Shown here: positions 7,673-16,055 of the stretch, one piece after another | Layout of the letters: every line of letters begins with the position of its first letter | How positions within the stretch are numbered: position 1 is the first letter of the stretch | Source: Bacteroidota bacterium | GTDB taxonomy: Bacteria; Bacteroidota; Bacteroidia; Chitinophagales; Saprospiraceae | Assembly (NCBI GenBank): GCA_020160935.1 | Contig: JAIUPL010000020.1 | Span: 45,981 to 109,980 of the forward strand | Length of the DNA stretch: 64,000 nt | Direction of reading: 5' to 3' | Notes under the pieces: generated by a model | What the model was told of the DNA's origin: nothing | What the model saw: the letters and a program-made list of their open reading frames with translations, nothing else | Database searches by the model: none | Position numbers and translations under genes: made by a program

Positions 7673-8940
7673 TTCGCTTGTGGCATTCGGATGGTGATGG
7701 TAGTACCCTTGTTGGGCTCGCTGTGCAGGTCGAGTTTCCATTTATGCTCCTTGCACATGGTTTTTACATAAAAAAGCCCCAGTCCGAATCCTTTTACGTT
7801 ATGCACATTGCCCGTAGGCACGCGGTAAAACTTGTCGAATACGTGTTTCTGATGCTCCCGTGGGATGCCAATGCCATTGTCCTGCACGCTGAGCGCCAGG
7901 CTGTTGCCTTCGTTGTGCAGGCGGATGTGGATGTCGGGCGTTTCGCGGGAGTATTTTACGGCATTGTCGATCAGGTTGTGCAGGATATTCGTGAGGTGCA
8001 GCCGATCGGCGCGCACCACCGGATTGGCAGCGTTGAGGTCGAGGTGCAACACGCCTTTTTTGTCGTTCACCTTGAGTTCGATAGACGGCGATATACTGTT
8101 GATCAGTTCGGTCAGATCGACATTTTCCACGTGCAGTTCGATGTTGTCGCGTTCGATTTTGGCGAGTTGCAGCACTTTTTCCACCTGTGTATTGAGGCGC
8201 AGCACCTGTTCCTTGATGATGCCGGAGTAGCGGTTGAGGCGCTGGTCTTCCTTTACTTTTTCATTTTGCAGAAAAACGTCGGTAGAAATATTGATGGTGG
8301 AAATGGGCGTTTTGAACTCGTGGGTCATATTGTTGATGAAATCCCGCTGCAACTCCGACAGTTGTTTCTGGCGCAGGATAACGATCATGGTATAGATAAA
8401 AAAGGCGACCGTGATGAGCATGAGCCCTGTGAAAAAAATCACGATCCACATATTGGTCAGGATATTGGAGTTTTTGTGCGGAAACTCCACCCCGAAATAA
8501 TAGATAAAATCGGAGTCGTAGTGTTTTTGCAGCGGTTCGGCCAGCGGCTCGGCCGAAGCGGAGTATTTGATAAACTTGCCGCTCACCATCTGGTCGCTCG
8601 AGCAGTCAAAAATGCCGTATTTGTAATCTTCTTTCAGGTTTTGGGCTTGAAATGCCTTGGCGAGGCTGTATTCCAGGTCGTCGGCCTGAAAGATGTTTTC
8701 GATGTTCACTACCCAGTAATTCGACGACAACTGGCGTACGAAGTTGTTGGCGGGCAGGGTAAAATCATTCAGTTTGCCCAGGTCGATGGCAGCGTCGAGC
8801 ATGGCCTGGCTCACCTTGCGGTTGAACTCCCGCTCCTGAATATCCCAGGTGCGCAATACCCAGTAGGTTTGCACCGTGAGCAGGCTGAGGATGGAAATGG
8901 CGCCAAGTACAATGACGCGGCGGATGATGTTGTTGTTCAT
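7669..8940 (-). CDS. Membrane sensor histidine kinase
   Basis: 423 residues: membrane helix 1 (about 7-29), a periplasmic sensor of about 130 residues with no recognised fold, membrane helix 2 (163-189), then HisKA with phospho-acceptor H207 in NNMTHEFKTPIS and an HATPase with LIDNAVKYS, DNGIGIP and GFGLGL. All catalytic boxes are intact. No HAMP domain is obvious. No response regulator gene adjoins; the kinase is instead translationally coupled to aroB. The regulator is probably elsewhere. Confidence 0.92.
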   Translation of the reverse strand: MNNNIIRRVIVLGAISILSLLTVQTYWVLRTWDIQEREFNRKVSQAMLDAAIDLGKLNDFTLPANNFVRQLSSNYWVVNIENIFQADDLEYSLAKAFQAQNLKEDYKYGIFDCSSDQMVSGKFIKYSASAEPLAEPLQKHYDSDFIYYFGVEFPHKNSNILTNMWIVIFFTGLMLITVAFFIYTMIVILRQKQLSELQRDFINNMTHEFKTPISTINISTDVFLQNEKVKEDQRLNRYSGIIKEQVLRLNTQVEKVLQLAKIERDNIELHVENVDLTELINSISPSIELKVNDKKGVLHLDLNAANPVVRADRLHLTNILHNLIDNAVKYSRETPDIHIRLHNEGNSLALSVQDNGIGIPREHQKHVFDKFYRVPTGNVHNVKGFGLGLFYVKTMCKEHKWKLDLHSEPNKGTTITIRMPQAK

Positions 8941-8962
8941 TGCTGCTTAAACGAGAATGAAG

Positions 8963-9102
8963 GGGTTTGGTGTTTTTGTGTTTTTGGGGGCTTCGCTCAT
9001 GGTATTTGGATGAAATGGGGCATATTCATTTCAAAAGCCGGGAATAACGCTCTCCAAAACACCAAAACACCAAAACACTAAAACACTAAAACACTAAAAC
9101 CC
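8963..9102. repeat. Palindrome, family D (CCAAAACA / CTAAAACA octamers), imperfect
   Basis: The left side carries GTGTTTTT-type words (about 8963-8988) and the right side a run of CCAAAACA and CTAAAACA octamers (9054-9102). Pairing is imperfect and the right arm is longer. It lies between the rplI terminator and the start of the histidine kinase gene. Related to 45851-46001. Confidence 0.75.
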
Positions 9103-9117
9103 ACGCAAAATTCGGGT

Positions 9118-9160
9118 ATAAAAAAAAGCAAAACCCACCATACAGCGGGTTTTGCTTTTT
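9118..9160 (-). terminator. Intrinsic terminator of the rpsF-rpsR-rplI operon
   Basis: A 13-bp stem (9124-9136 with 9147-9159: AAAAGCAAAACCC / GGGTTTTGCTTTT) with a 10-nt loop, flanked by A and T runs so that it can act on either strand. It lies 37 bp beyond the rplI stop. Confidence 0.88.
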
Positions 9161-9196
9161 GTTATGCTTTGACCACGCGTAACGTGGCCGGGAAAG

Positions 9197-9646
9197 TTAT
9201 GCTTCTTCAGCCACCACGTCGAATGCTACGTCCTGGTGTACTTCCGGGTGGAATTTCACCGTAGCCGTGTAGGAACCCAGTTCTTTTACCTCTTCCGGCA
9301 TTTCGATGATGCGTTTGTCGGCGTCGATACCCAGTTCTTTCAGCGCAGCCGAAATGTTTTGAGCGGAAACGGAACCGAACAGGCGGCCGCTTTCGCCGGC
9401 TTTGGCAGCGATAGACAGTTTGGCGCCAGCCAGTTTGGCAGCCACTTCTTTAAAGGCAGCGATAATAGCGCCCTCTTTTTTGGCAGCCTGTTTTTTCAGG
9501 CCTTCGAGGCGGGCAAGGTTGGGCTTGTTGGCCACAATTGCCAAACCTTTCGGGATCAGGTAGTTGCGTCCGTAGCCGTCTTTTACTTTTACGACATCGT
9601 GTTTGGCGCCTACCTTTTCGATATGTTCGAGCAGAATGATATTCAT
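9197..9646 (-). CDS. rplI: 50S ribosomal protein L9
   Basis: 149 residues, normal length. The N-terminal MNIILLEHIEKVGAKHDVV and DGYGRNYLIPKGLA segments are the L9 rRNA-binding signature, followed by a long Lys/Ala helix and the C-terminal domain with GRLFGSVSAQNI. Structural protein of the large subunit near the L1 stalk. Third gene of a minus-strand operon with rpsR and rpsF, about 58 bp after rpsR and ahead of a clear terminator. Confidence 0.99.
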   Translation of the reverse strand: MNIILLEHIEKVGAKHDVVKVKDGYGRNYLIPKGLAIVANKPNLARLEGLKKQAAKKEGAIIAAFKEVAAKLAGAKLSIAAKAGESGRLFGSVSAQNISAALKELGIDADKRIIEMPEEVKELGSYTATVKFHPEVHQDVAFDVVAEEA

Positions 9647-9704
9647 TGCTGTGAAATTGTAATGCGTTTTAAGTGTGCGGTGTGGAGCAGGCTCCGCACC
9701 AGAT

Positions 9705-9974
9705 TTATTTCATCAGGTCGGCCACGAATGGCAACATGCCCAGTACACGGGCGCGTTTCACGGCAGTAGCCACGCGGCGCTGGTATTTCAGGCTGTTGCC
9801 TGTGATACGGCGTGGCAGCAGTTTGCCTTGCTCATTGATGAACTGAAGAAGGAAGTCGGCATCTTTATAATCGATGTATTTGATGCCAAATTTGCGGAAG
9901 CGGCAGTATTTTTTGCGGCGCAGTCCGATTTTAGGATTGCTGAGAAACTTTACGTCTTCTCTGGTAGCAGCCAT
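9705..9974 (-). CDS. rpsR: 30S ribosomal protein S18
   Basis: 89 residues. [37 protein letters not shown] and a [12 protein letters not shown] tail are diagnostic of S18. It pairs with S6 on the small-subunit platform, consistent with its place 43 bp downstream of rpsF. Slightly long N-terminus ([20 protein letters not shown]) as common in Bacteroidota. Confidence 0.99.
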   Translation of the reverse strand: MAATREDVKFLSNPKIGLRRKKYCRFRKFGIKYIDYKDADFLLQFINEQGKLLPRRITGNSLKYQRRVATAVKRARVLGMLPFVADLMK

Positions 9975-10017
9975 AATATATGCTAATTAGTGCGTTAGAC
10001 AAATGGGTGGGAAACGG

Positions 10018-10437
10018 TTATGCGTCGAGGTCTACAACTTCCGGAGCGCTCACGTCGGTGTTGGCAGCATCGGCAGCAGCGGCTGCTTCCTTACGCTTTT
10101 TGGCGCCAATACGACCGTTGCGTTTGTCGTCGTTGTATTTGATACCGTACTTGTCGAGTTTAACCGTCAGGAAACGGAGCAGGCGCTCATTGCGTTTCAT
10201 GTTCAGTTCAAATTTGCCCAGCCAGTCAGCCGAATCGCAGCTGAATTCGATGCAGAAATAAACGCCCGAAGAGCGTCTGTTGATTTGGTAGGCCAGTTGG
10301 CGCAGGCCCAGCTCATCCACGGCAACGATCGTTGCGCCGAAACCTTTCAGTTCCTTCTGGATGTGCTCCGCTGTCGACTTAACTTCATCGCCCGACAGCA
10401 CTGGATCCACGATGAAATTGACTTCGTAATGTCTCAT
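10018..10437 (-). CDS. rpsF: 30S ribosomal protein S6
   Basis: 139 residues. MRHYEVNFIVDP followed by TAEHIQKELKGFGATIVAVDELGLRQLAYQI and a YFCIEFSC strand identify S6. The C-terminus carries a Lys then Ala-rich tail ending in an acidic DLDA, which accounts for the length beyond the roughly 100-residue core. First gene of the operon; no ssb gene lies between it and rpsR. A Bacteroidota-type promoter is visible upstream. Confidence 0.99.
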   Translation of the reverse strand: MRHYEVNFIVDPVLSGDEVKSTAEHIQKELKGFGATIVAVDELGLRQLAYQINRRSSGVYFCIEFSCDSADWLGKFELNMKRNERLLRFLTVKLDKYGIKYNDDKRNGRIGAKKRKEAAAAADAANTDVSAPEVVDLDA

Positions 10438-10485
10438 TATCAGTCAGTTGTGAAAAAAATAGTGAATAATTTTAAAAAATGGCTG

Positions 10486-10517
10486 CAAAAGTAGTGACAA
10501 TGAGTGGTTTGTGCAAG
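10486..10517 (-). promoter_or_regulatory. Candidate promoter of the rpsF operon
   Basis: On the minus strand, TACTTTTG (10486-10493) matches the Bacteroidota -7 consensus TAnnTTTG, with CTTG (10514-10517) 20 nt upstream as the -33 element. The predicted 5' UTR is roughly 40 nt. The remainder of the 10438-10734 gap shows only the glgP promoter candidate. Confidence 0.6.
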
Positions 10518-10632
10518 CATTTGACGTCTTTTATATCATAAGAACCTGTTTTGTTGCCTGCTATCTCTGTGGAATGTTGCTGTCGGGTTGCTGAAAGGTG
10601 TGAAAAATACACGAAGTTCGCTGAAAAGGCCA

Positions 10633-10640
10633 TACCTTTG
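10633..10640 (+). promoter_or_regulatory. Candidate -7 element upstream of glgP
   Basis: TACCTTTG fits TAnnTTTG exactly. No convincing TTTG -33 box lies at the expected distance. It would give a leader of about 90 nt. Confidence 0.4.
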
Positions 10641-10734
10641 CCATCTGTTTTCTGAAACAACTGCCCCTGTATACCAAAGATGACTATCTTTCGATCGTTA
10701 TTCTATTTGACTACTAACTCATTTTGCACATATC

Positions 10735-13296
10735 ATGGTTGGGAATCTTACCCAGAACGGCGCCAAACTGAAGCGCATTTTTATTGAACCTACTTTGCCG
10801 GAAGGCCTTGCTCCGCTGGCCGAACTCTCGCAAAACCTGTGGTGGTCGTGGCAGCACGATGCCATCGAACTGTTCAAAAGCATCGATCCGCAAAAATTCG
10901 AAGCACTCAACTACAATCCGGTAGCGCTGCTCGACGAACTCAGCATAGAAAAAGCCCAGGAACTCCAGGGCAACGCCGAATTCATGGCATCCATGAAGCG
11001 CCTGCACAAGGAATTTCGCGATTACATCGACAAGGCGCCTGCACTTTCCAGCCCAAAAGTCGGCTATTTCTGTATGGAATACGGCCTTCACCAGAGCATG
11101 CGCCTGTATTCGGGCGGCCTGGGTATTTTGGCTGGCGACTACCTGAAAGAAGTGAGTGACCGCAATTTCAACCTGTTTGCAGTGGGCCTGCTGTATCGCT
11201 ACGGCTATTTCCAGCAGGGCATTTCCATGCATGGCGAGCAAATACACAACGTGGAACCCGCCAAATTTACCCAACTCCCGCTGCAGCCTGTACGCGACGA
11301 GCGGGGCGAATGGGTGAAAACGCACGTCAACCTCGCCGGCCGTACAGTGTGGGCCAAAGTATGGTTGCTGCCGGTGGGCCGGGTGTCGCTCTACCTGCTC
11401 GATACGGACATCGACGACAATACCTGGGAAGACCGCTCCATCACACACCAACTCTATGGCGGCGACAACGAGAACCGCCTGCGGCAGGAACTCCTGCTCG
11501 GTGTGGGAGGCCTGCGCGTACTGAAAACCCTGGGCATTTCGCCCGATATTTACCACCTGAATGAAGGCCACGCGGCTTTCCTGGGTCTTGAGCGCATTCG
11601 CAACTACATGAAAGACAAGGGTTTGTCGTTCCAGGAGGCTCTGGAAGTAGTACGCGCCACCCAATTGTTTACAACCCACACACCGGTACCTGCCGGCCAC
11701 GATACCTTTTCCGAAAATCTCCTGCGCGATTATCTGTATGAGTACACCTATGCGCTCGACATTTCCTGGCGCGATCTGGTAGGCCTGGGGCGCATAGACC
11801 CCGACAGCAGCACGGAACTGTTCAATGTGAGCCACCTGGCTATTCGTACTTCCGAGGAAATAAATGGCGTCAGTCGCCTGCACGGGGAAGTGAGCCAGAA
11901 AATGTTCGTCGAACTCAATCCGGACTACAGTTATGCCGAAAGCAATATCGGCTATGTTACCAACAGTGTACACCTTCCCACCTGGGTGGCAGCAGAATGG
12001 CTCGATCTGTACAAAAAGGAACTGGGCAAAAACATTCTGAACGACCAGACCAACCTCAAACTCTGGGCAAAAATCCAGCAGGTGCCGGCTGCTCAAATCA
12101 TGCAGGTGCGCAAGACGCTCAAAAAGCGCCTCTTCTCCTGGGTGCGTCATTCCTTGCAGGAAGACCTTACCCGCCGGGGCGAGAACCCACGCAATACATT
12201 TGAAATCATCAATTCCCTGCGGGAAGATGCGCTGGTAATTGGTTTTGCCCGCCGTTTTGCTACATACAAACGCGCGACCCTGCTGTTTTCCAATGAAAAA
12301 CGCCTGGCAGAAATCGTCAACAATGCCGACCGCCCGGTTATTTTCCTATTCGCCGGTAAAGCGCATCCAGCCGACAAGGCAGGCCAGGAATTTATACGCC
12401 TGATTTACAATACCACTAAAAATCCCGCTTTCCGTGGCAAGGTGTTGTTTCTGGAAAACTACAGCATGGAAATGGCCAAATTGCTCGTGCAAGGCGTCGA
12501 CATCTGGCTCAATAACCCCACGCGTCCGAAAGAAGCCTCGGGTACCAGCGGTATGAAAGCCGTAATGAACGGCGTGATGAATTTCTCCGTGCTCGACGGC
12601 TGGTGGTGCGAAGGCTACAAACCCGGTGCTGGCTGGGCATTGCCGGAAAAGGAAACCTTCCACGATGCTGCCATGCAAAACGAACTCGACGCGGAAACCA
12701 TTTACAATACGCTCGAAAACGACATCGTGCCCACCTACTACGATCAGGATGCCAACGGTATCTCGGAACGCTGGGTAAGCCATATCAAAAATACCATCGC
12801 ACAGATTGCCCCCGAATTTGTCATGGGGCGTATGCTCGACGACTATCAGGAGCGTTTTTATTCCAAACTTTGGGAGCGCAGCAAAAAAATCAAGCAAAGC
12901 AACTACAAGGCTGCGCGTGAACTCACCGAGTGGAAAAACCGTATCCGCCAGTCGTGGGAAACCATCGAACTCGTAGAACTTGATGCGCCCGATACCTTCA
13001 ACCGCTCTTTTGCCATGGGCGAACACTTCAAGGTGTCGGCAACCCTCCAGTTGAACGATCTGAGGGCGGAAGACCTGGGATTGGAAGCCGTGTTCTACAA
13101 ACGGCACTCTGAAACCGAACTGGAATTGATTGCTACCTATCCTTTGTCGCTGGAATCACAAAAAGGTGCGCAGGCTACCTACTCCTGCGATGTAATACCG
13201 CCTATGGCCGGCGTGTTTGAATATGGATTCCGCTTGTATCCCAAGCATCAACTGCTGGCACACCGGCAGGATTTTGGGCTGGTGAAATGGATATGA
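10735..13296 (+). CDS. glgP: Alpha-glucan (glycogen/maltodextrin) phosphorylase
   Basis: GT35 enzyme that releases glucose 1-phosphate from alpha-1,4-glucans with pyridoxal phosphate. 853 residues, shorter than the classic E. coli type but typical of the archaeal/TM1168-like subfamily with a DUF3417 N-terminus (LAELSQNLWWSW). Central motifs are YFCMEYGLHQSMRLYSGGLGILAGD split across about 107-131, FTTHTPVPAGHD, and the cofactor site EASGTSGMKAVMNG with the Schiff-base lysine K608. A strand-rich C-terminal extension follows residue 720. The TGA stop opens the 13295 palindrome. Confidence 0.95.
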   Translation: MVGNLTQNGAKLKRIFIEPTLPEGLAPLAELSQNLWWSWQHDAIELFKSIDPQKFEALNYNPVALLDELSIEKAQELQGNAEFMASMKRLHKEFRDYIDKAPALSSPKVGYFCMEYGLHQSMRLYSGGLGILAGDYLKEVSDRNFNLFAVGLLYRYGYFQQGISMHGEQIHNVEPAKFTQLPLQPVRDERGEWVKTHVNLAGRTVWAKVWLLPVGRVSLYLLDTDIDDNTWEDRSITHQLYGGDNENRLRQELLLGVGGLRVLKTLGISPDIYHLNEGHAAFLGLERIRNYMKDKGLSFQEALEVVRATQLFTTHTPVPAGHDTFSENLLRDYLYEYTYALDISWRDLVGLGRIDPDSSTELFNVSHLAIRTSEEINGVSRLHGEVSQKMFVELNPDYSYAESNIGYVTNSVHLPTWVAAEWLDLYKKELGKNILNDQTNLKLWAKIQQVPAAQIMQVRKTLKKRLFSWVRHSLQEDLTRRGENPRNTFEIINSLREDALVIGFARRFATYKRATLLFSNEKRLAEIVNNADRPVIFLFAGKAHPADKAGQEFIRLIYNTTKNPAFRGKVLFLENYSMEMAKLLVQGVDIWLNNPTRPKEASGTSGMKAVMNGVMNFSVLDGWWCEGYKPGAGWALPEKETFHDAAMQNELDAETIYNTLENDIVPTYYDQDANGISERWVSHIKNTIAQIAPEFVMGRMLDDYQERFYSKLWERSKKIKQSNYKAARELTEWKNRIRQSWETIELVELDAPDTFNRSFAMGEHFKVSATLQLNDLRAEDLGLEAVFYKRHSETELELIATYPLSLESQKGAQATYSCDVIPPMAGVFEYGFRLYPKHQLLAHRQDFGLVKWI

Positions 13297-13430
13297 GTCC
13301 TGAGTCGTAAGTCCTGAGTCCTGAGTCTGTAGAGTACACCTTATTACCCTTGGTATCCATTTATGGGAATATCAAGGGTAATAAGGTGTACTCTACAGAC
13401 TCAGGACTCAGGACTTACGACTCAGGACTT
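13295..13430. repeat. Long palindrome, family B (AGTCCTG heptamers), 58-bp arms
   Basis: Arms 13295-13352 and 13373-13430 match at 57 of 58 positions with a 20-nt loop. Outer arms consist of GAGTCCT-type heptamers, the inner stem is locus-specific (AGTACACCTTATTACCCTTG). It spans exactly the space between convergent glgP and hemA, overlapping the stop codons of both. Confidence 0.95.
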
Positions 13431-14660
13431 CACAGTAAGTCTGCTTTTCACCAACTTCTTCACCTCCTTAATCGGAATAGCCGTACATTTTTTCTCCATG
13501 TAGGCCATCATTTCCATCACGAGGGCTTGGGCTTGCGGGTCGAGGGCAGCGAATTCCTTGCCATATACCTGGTACAGGGCGCGCTCCTTGACCGCGCGAA
13601 CTTCTGCAGGAATATGGGCCATGGAGCGTTCTACCTGGCGCTCGTGCCATTGTTCGCGGTAAACAAACAGGCGCTCGGTAATCATTGATTCGGCTTTTCT
13701 GCGCTCGTTTTCGCGATAGGCGAGGTGTTCGTTGGCGATTTGCTTCAGGCCTTCAATTTCAATAAATTGTAGCGGGAACGCAGGTAAAATGCGTTTGTCT
13801 ACATTGTTGGGTACAGACAAATCGACCACGGTTTTTACATCTTGTTCGCCCTGAAGGAGATGCTGGTAAATTTCAGGCGTTACCACAGGTTCGGTAGCGC
13901 CGGTACATACGACGAGGCAGTCGAAGCCCTCGGTGTAGTGTGCGAGTGCGTCGAGCGGAAGAGCTCGGCCCTGAAGTGTTTGAGCGAGTTTTTCGGCATT
14001 TTCAAAACTCCGGTTGAATACCATGACGTTTTGATAACCGTATTTCAGCAAAAATTTTGCGAAGAGGGTATTGGTCTGGCCTGCGCCGATCATCAGGATG
14101 CGGCTGTTGCGGTCGGGTACAGCCGTCAGCATTTCCTGAAAAGCAAGTGCCACAACGGAAACAGCCTTTTCGCCAATGCCCGTCTGGCTGTAAATTTCCT
14201 TGGCTGTTTCGATGGTAAAACGCATCAGCAGACGCAAGTGGTCGCCCGTGAGCCCGGCGTCGCGACTGCGTTCGTATTGTTCGCGAAGTTGGCGGATAAT
14301 TTCACGCTCGCCAATCACCAGGCTGTCCATGGAAGCCGCCACTTCCAGCCAGTGCCGGATGGCTTCGGTGCCGTGCAGCAGGCGCATTTGCGCACTGATA
14401 GTGTCTTGCTCTTCGAAAGAAAGATTGGGGCGGATCACATTTACCACATCCTGCGCAATGCTGTCGGACACAGGGCCGTGTTTGTAAAACAGAAAAACCA
14501 CCCGATTGCAGGTTGCCAGGTACATCATTTCTTCCCACTCAAAGCGGTCTTTCAAATGTTGCAACACTGGAGATGCATGGTCTGATACCACCATTTTACC
14601 AATGGTTTCAAGGGGCGCATGGCGGTGGGTGAGGGTAAGCAGGTGATAGCCGTCGAGCAT
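13422..14660 (-). CDS. hemA: Glutamyl-tRNA reductase
   Basis: First committed step of C5-pathway tetrapyrrole synthesis: NADPH reduces glutamyl-tRNA to glutamate-1-semialdehyde. 412 residues. Catalytic C51 in YLATCNRV, substrate-recognition SLVIGEREIIRQLR near 113, NADP-binding ILMIGAGQTN, and the C-terminal dimerisation helices are present. The last residues TVKS and the TGA stop come from the palindrome arm at 13430, so the C-terminus may differ by a few residues from relatives. Haem produced here could serve the cytochromes at 2-3.4 kb, though there is no operon link. Confidence 0.96.
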   Translation of the reverse strand: MLDGYHLLTLTHRHAPLETIGKMVVSDHASPVLQHLKDRFEWEEMMYLATCNRVVFLFYKHGPVSDSIAQDVVNVIRPNLSFEEQDTISAQMRLLHGTEAIRHWLEVAASMDSLVIGEREIIRQLREQYERSRDAGLTGDHLRLLMRFTIETAKEIYSQTGIGEKAVSVVALAFQEMLTAVPDRNSRILMIGAGQTNTLFAKFLLKYGYQNVMVFNRSFENAEKLAQTLQGRALPLDALAHYTEGFDCLVVCTGATEPVVTPEIYQHLLQGEQDVKTVVDLSVPNNVDKRILPAFPLQFIEIEGLKQIANEHLAYRENERRKAESMITERLFVYREQWHERQVERSMAHIPAEVRAVKERALYQVYGKEFAALDPQAQALVMEMMAYMEKKCTAIPIKEVKKLVKSRLTVKS

Positions 14661-14707
14661 GGCAGAAGGTAACTAAGATTGGAATGTCCGTGTATTATAG
14701 ACACCTG

Positions 14708-14715
14708 CAAAAGTA
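14708..14715 (-). promoter_or_regulatory. Candidate -7 element of hemA
   Basis: TACTTTTG on the minus strand, about 48 bp upstream of the hemA start. No clear -33 partner. It is one of two divergent candidate elements in the hemA/transporter spacer. Confidence 0.4.
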
Positions 14716-14799
14716 AAAAGGTCGTCGCCGGGCTCTGTCATGCCTTTGTAAAGGGGCAGGCTCAATGAAAATTTGGAAGTTGTCTAAACAAACCCGGCG

Positions 14800-14807
14800 T
14801 ACCTTTG
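14800..14807 (+). promoter_or_regulatory. Candidate -7 element abutting the EamA transporter start
   Basis: TACCTTTG matches the -7 consensus and ends only 4 nt before the ATG at 14812. If used, the transcript would be leaderless. Confidence 0.4.
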
Positions 14808-14811
14808 CAGC

Positions 14812-15723
14812 ATGAGTGACAAACTTCGGGCATATTTGGCTCTCCATTTTTGTGTTTTGATCTGGGGATTTACGGCTATACTGGGCAAACTGATCACCTT
14901 GCCTACCCTTCCGCTGGTGTGGTGGCGGGTGCTGATATGCTGTGGCATCTTGCTGGCGTTTGTGCCGATGGCCCAGATAAAAAACCTGGGAAGGTATCGA
15001 TTTTGGAGCCTGTTCGGGGTGGGTTTGCTGGTCGGTATACACTGGTTGTGTTTTTATGGCGCCGTGAAAATTGCCAATGCCTCGGTCGGCGTAGCCTCTA
15101 TGGCCACCACCTCGTTTTTTGCCGCTATTGCCGAACCCGTCATTCTGAAACAACGGGTAAAGTGGTACGAACTCCTGTTGGGTATACTCATCTTGCCGGG
15201 CATGGCACTGGTAGTAGGCACCATCGACTGGACGATGCGCGCCGGACTGGCTGTGGGTATTGTAGGTGCTTTACTGGCAGCCGTTTTTACCGCCTTGAAT
15301 AAAAAAGTGCTGGAAAATAATCCGCCGCCACCGCTGGCCATGAGCCTGGTAGAATTGTCGGGTGCCCTGGGTGTTACGTCCCTGGTGTTGTTGCCCATGC
15401 TGTGGTATGCTCCGGATATGCGCCTGGCGCTGGAAGGCTGGGACTGGCTGTGGATAATGGTGCTTTCGCTGGTGTGCACCCTGCTGCCGTATTACCTTAC
15501 CTTGCTGGCTATGCGGCACCTGACGGCTTTCGCCACCAACCTGACCATCAACCTTGAGCCCATTTATGGTGTTTTGCTGGCGGCGGTACTGTTTCGGGAA
15601 GATAAAGTGCTGGGGCCTCATTTTTACCTTGGCATGGTCATCATCCTGATTGCAGTATTCAGCCACCCGTTTCTGAAAAAAATATTTGAAAAAAAAGCAC
15701 CGGCTCCTGCTCCGGTTTCCTGA
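14812..15723 (+). CDS. EamA/DMT-superfamily transporter
   Basis: 303 residues with ten predicted membrane helices in two EamA repeats (about 8-140 and 150-290). The first repeat ends with the ASVGVASMATTSFFAAIAEP segment and the second with the TNLTINLEPIYGVLLAA segment, the paired signature of drug/metabolite exporters. The substrate cannot be told from sequence. The C-terminus is Lys/Ala/Pro-rich. A short DUF4834-like gene follows 3 bp later, probably co-transcribed. Confidence 0.93.
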   Translation: MSDKLRAYLALHFCVLIWGFTAILGKLITLPTLPLVWWRVLICCGILLAFVPMAQIKNLGRYRFWSLFGVGLLVGIHWLCFYGAVKIANASVGVASMATTSFFAAIAEPVILKQRVKWYELLLGILILPGMALVVGTIDWTMRAGLAVGIVGALLAAVFTALNKKVLENNPPPPLAMSLVELSGALGVTSLVLLPMLWYAPDMRLALEGWDWLWIMVLSLVCTLLPYYLTLLAMRHLTAFATNLTINLEPIYGVLLAAVLFREDKVLGPHFYLGMVIILIAVFSHPFLKKIFEKKAPAPAPVS

Positions 15724-15726
15724 ATT

Positions 15727-15897
15727 ATGCTGCTCAAATGGCTTTTTACCCTGCTGGCTTTGATCTGGCTTTACCAGGCCCTGCGCCCGATGTTTACCAT
15801 TCAACAGCCCGCACCACCGCCATCACGACCGCCTGAAAACGATTCCTCTAGCGGAGATATGGGAGGGGAATATATTGATTATGAGGAAATTAAATAG
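15727..15897 (+). CDS. DUF4834-like small membrane protein
   Basis: 56 residues, beginning 3 bp after the transporter stop. One N-terminal membrane helix (LLKWLFTLLALIWLYQAL), a Pro-rich middle and the C-terminal GGEYIDYEEIK. A single helix followed by a GEYIDYEEIK-like tail is what I recall of the Bacteroidota DUF4834 family; function unknown. The TAG stop forms the first bases of the palindrome at 15897. Confidence 0.75.
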   Translation: MLLKWLFTLLALIWLYQALRPMFTIQQPAPPPSRPPENDSSSGDMGGEYIDYEEIK

Positions 15898-16035
15898 TTA
15901 TCAGTTATCCGTTATTGGTTATCAGGGTGGTAAGGGAACATTTGTACGAATGTTTGGCACCTCAATAGGGAATGCCTTGAATTCGTACAGATGGTACCTT
16001 ACCACCCTGATAACCAATAACGGATAACTGATAAC
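15897..16035. repeat. Long palindrome, family E (GTTATCA/GTTATTG heptamers), perfect 39-bp arms
   Basis: Arms 15897-15935 and 15997-16035 are exact complements. After a 3-nt mismatch the stem resumes with CATTTGTACGAAT / ATTCGTACAGATG. The loop core, with TTTGGCAC and AGGGAATGCC, is shared in diverged form with the element at 30142-30314. It starts in the stop codon of the DUF4834-like gene. Confidence 0.93.
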
Positions 16036-16055
16036 CAATAACCAAACCACGGCAC

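Noticed and set aside
10440..10734. Possible small RNA or riboswitch between rpsF and glgP
   Set aside because: No stable conserved structure was seen apart from promoter-like elements.
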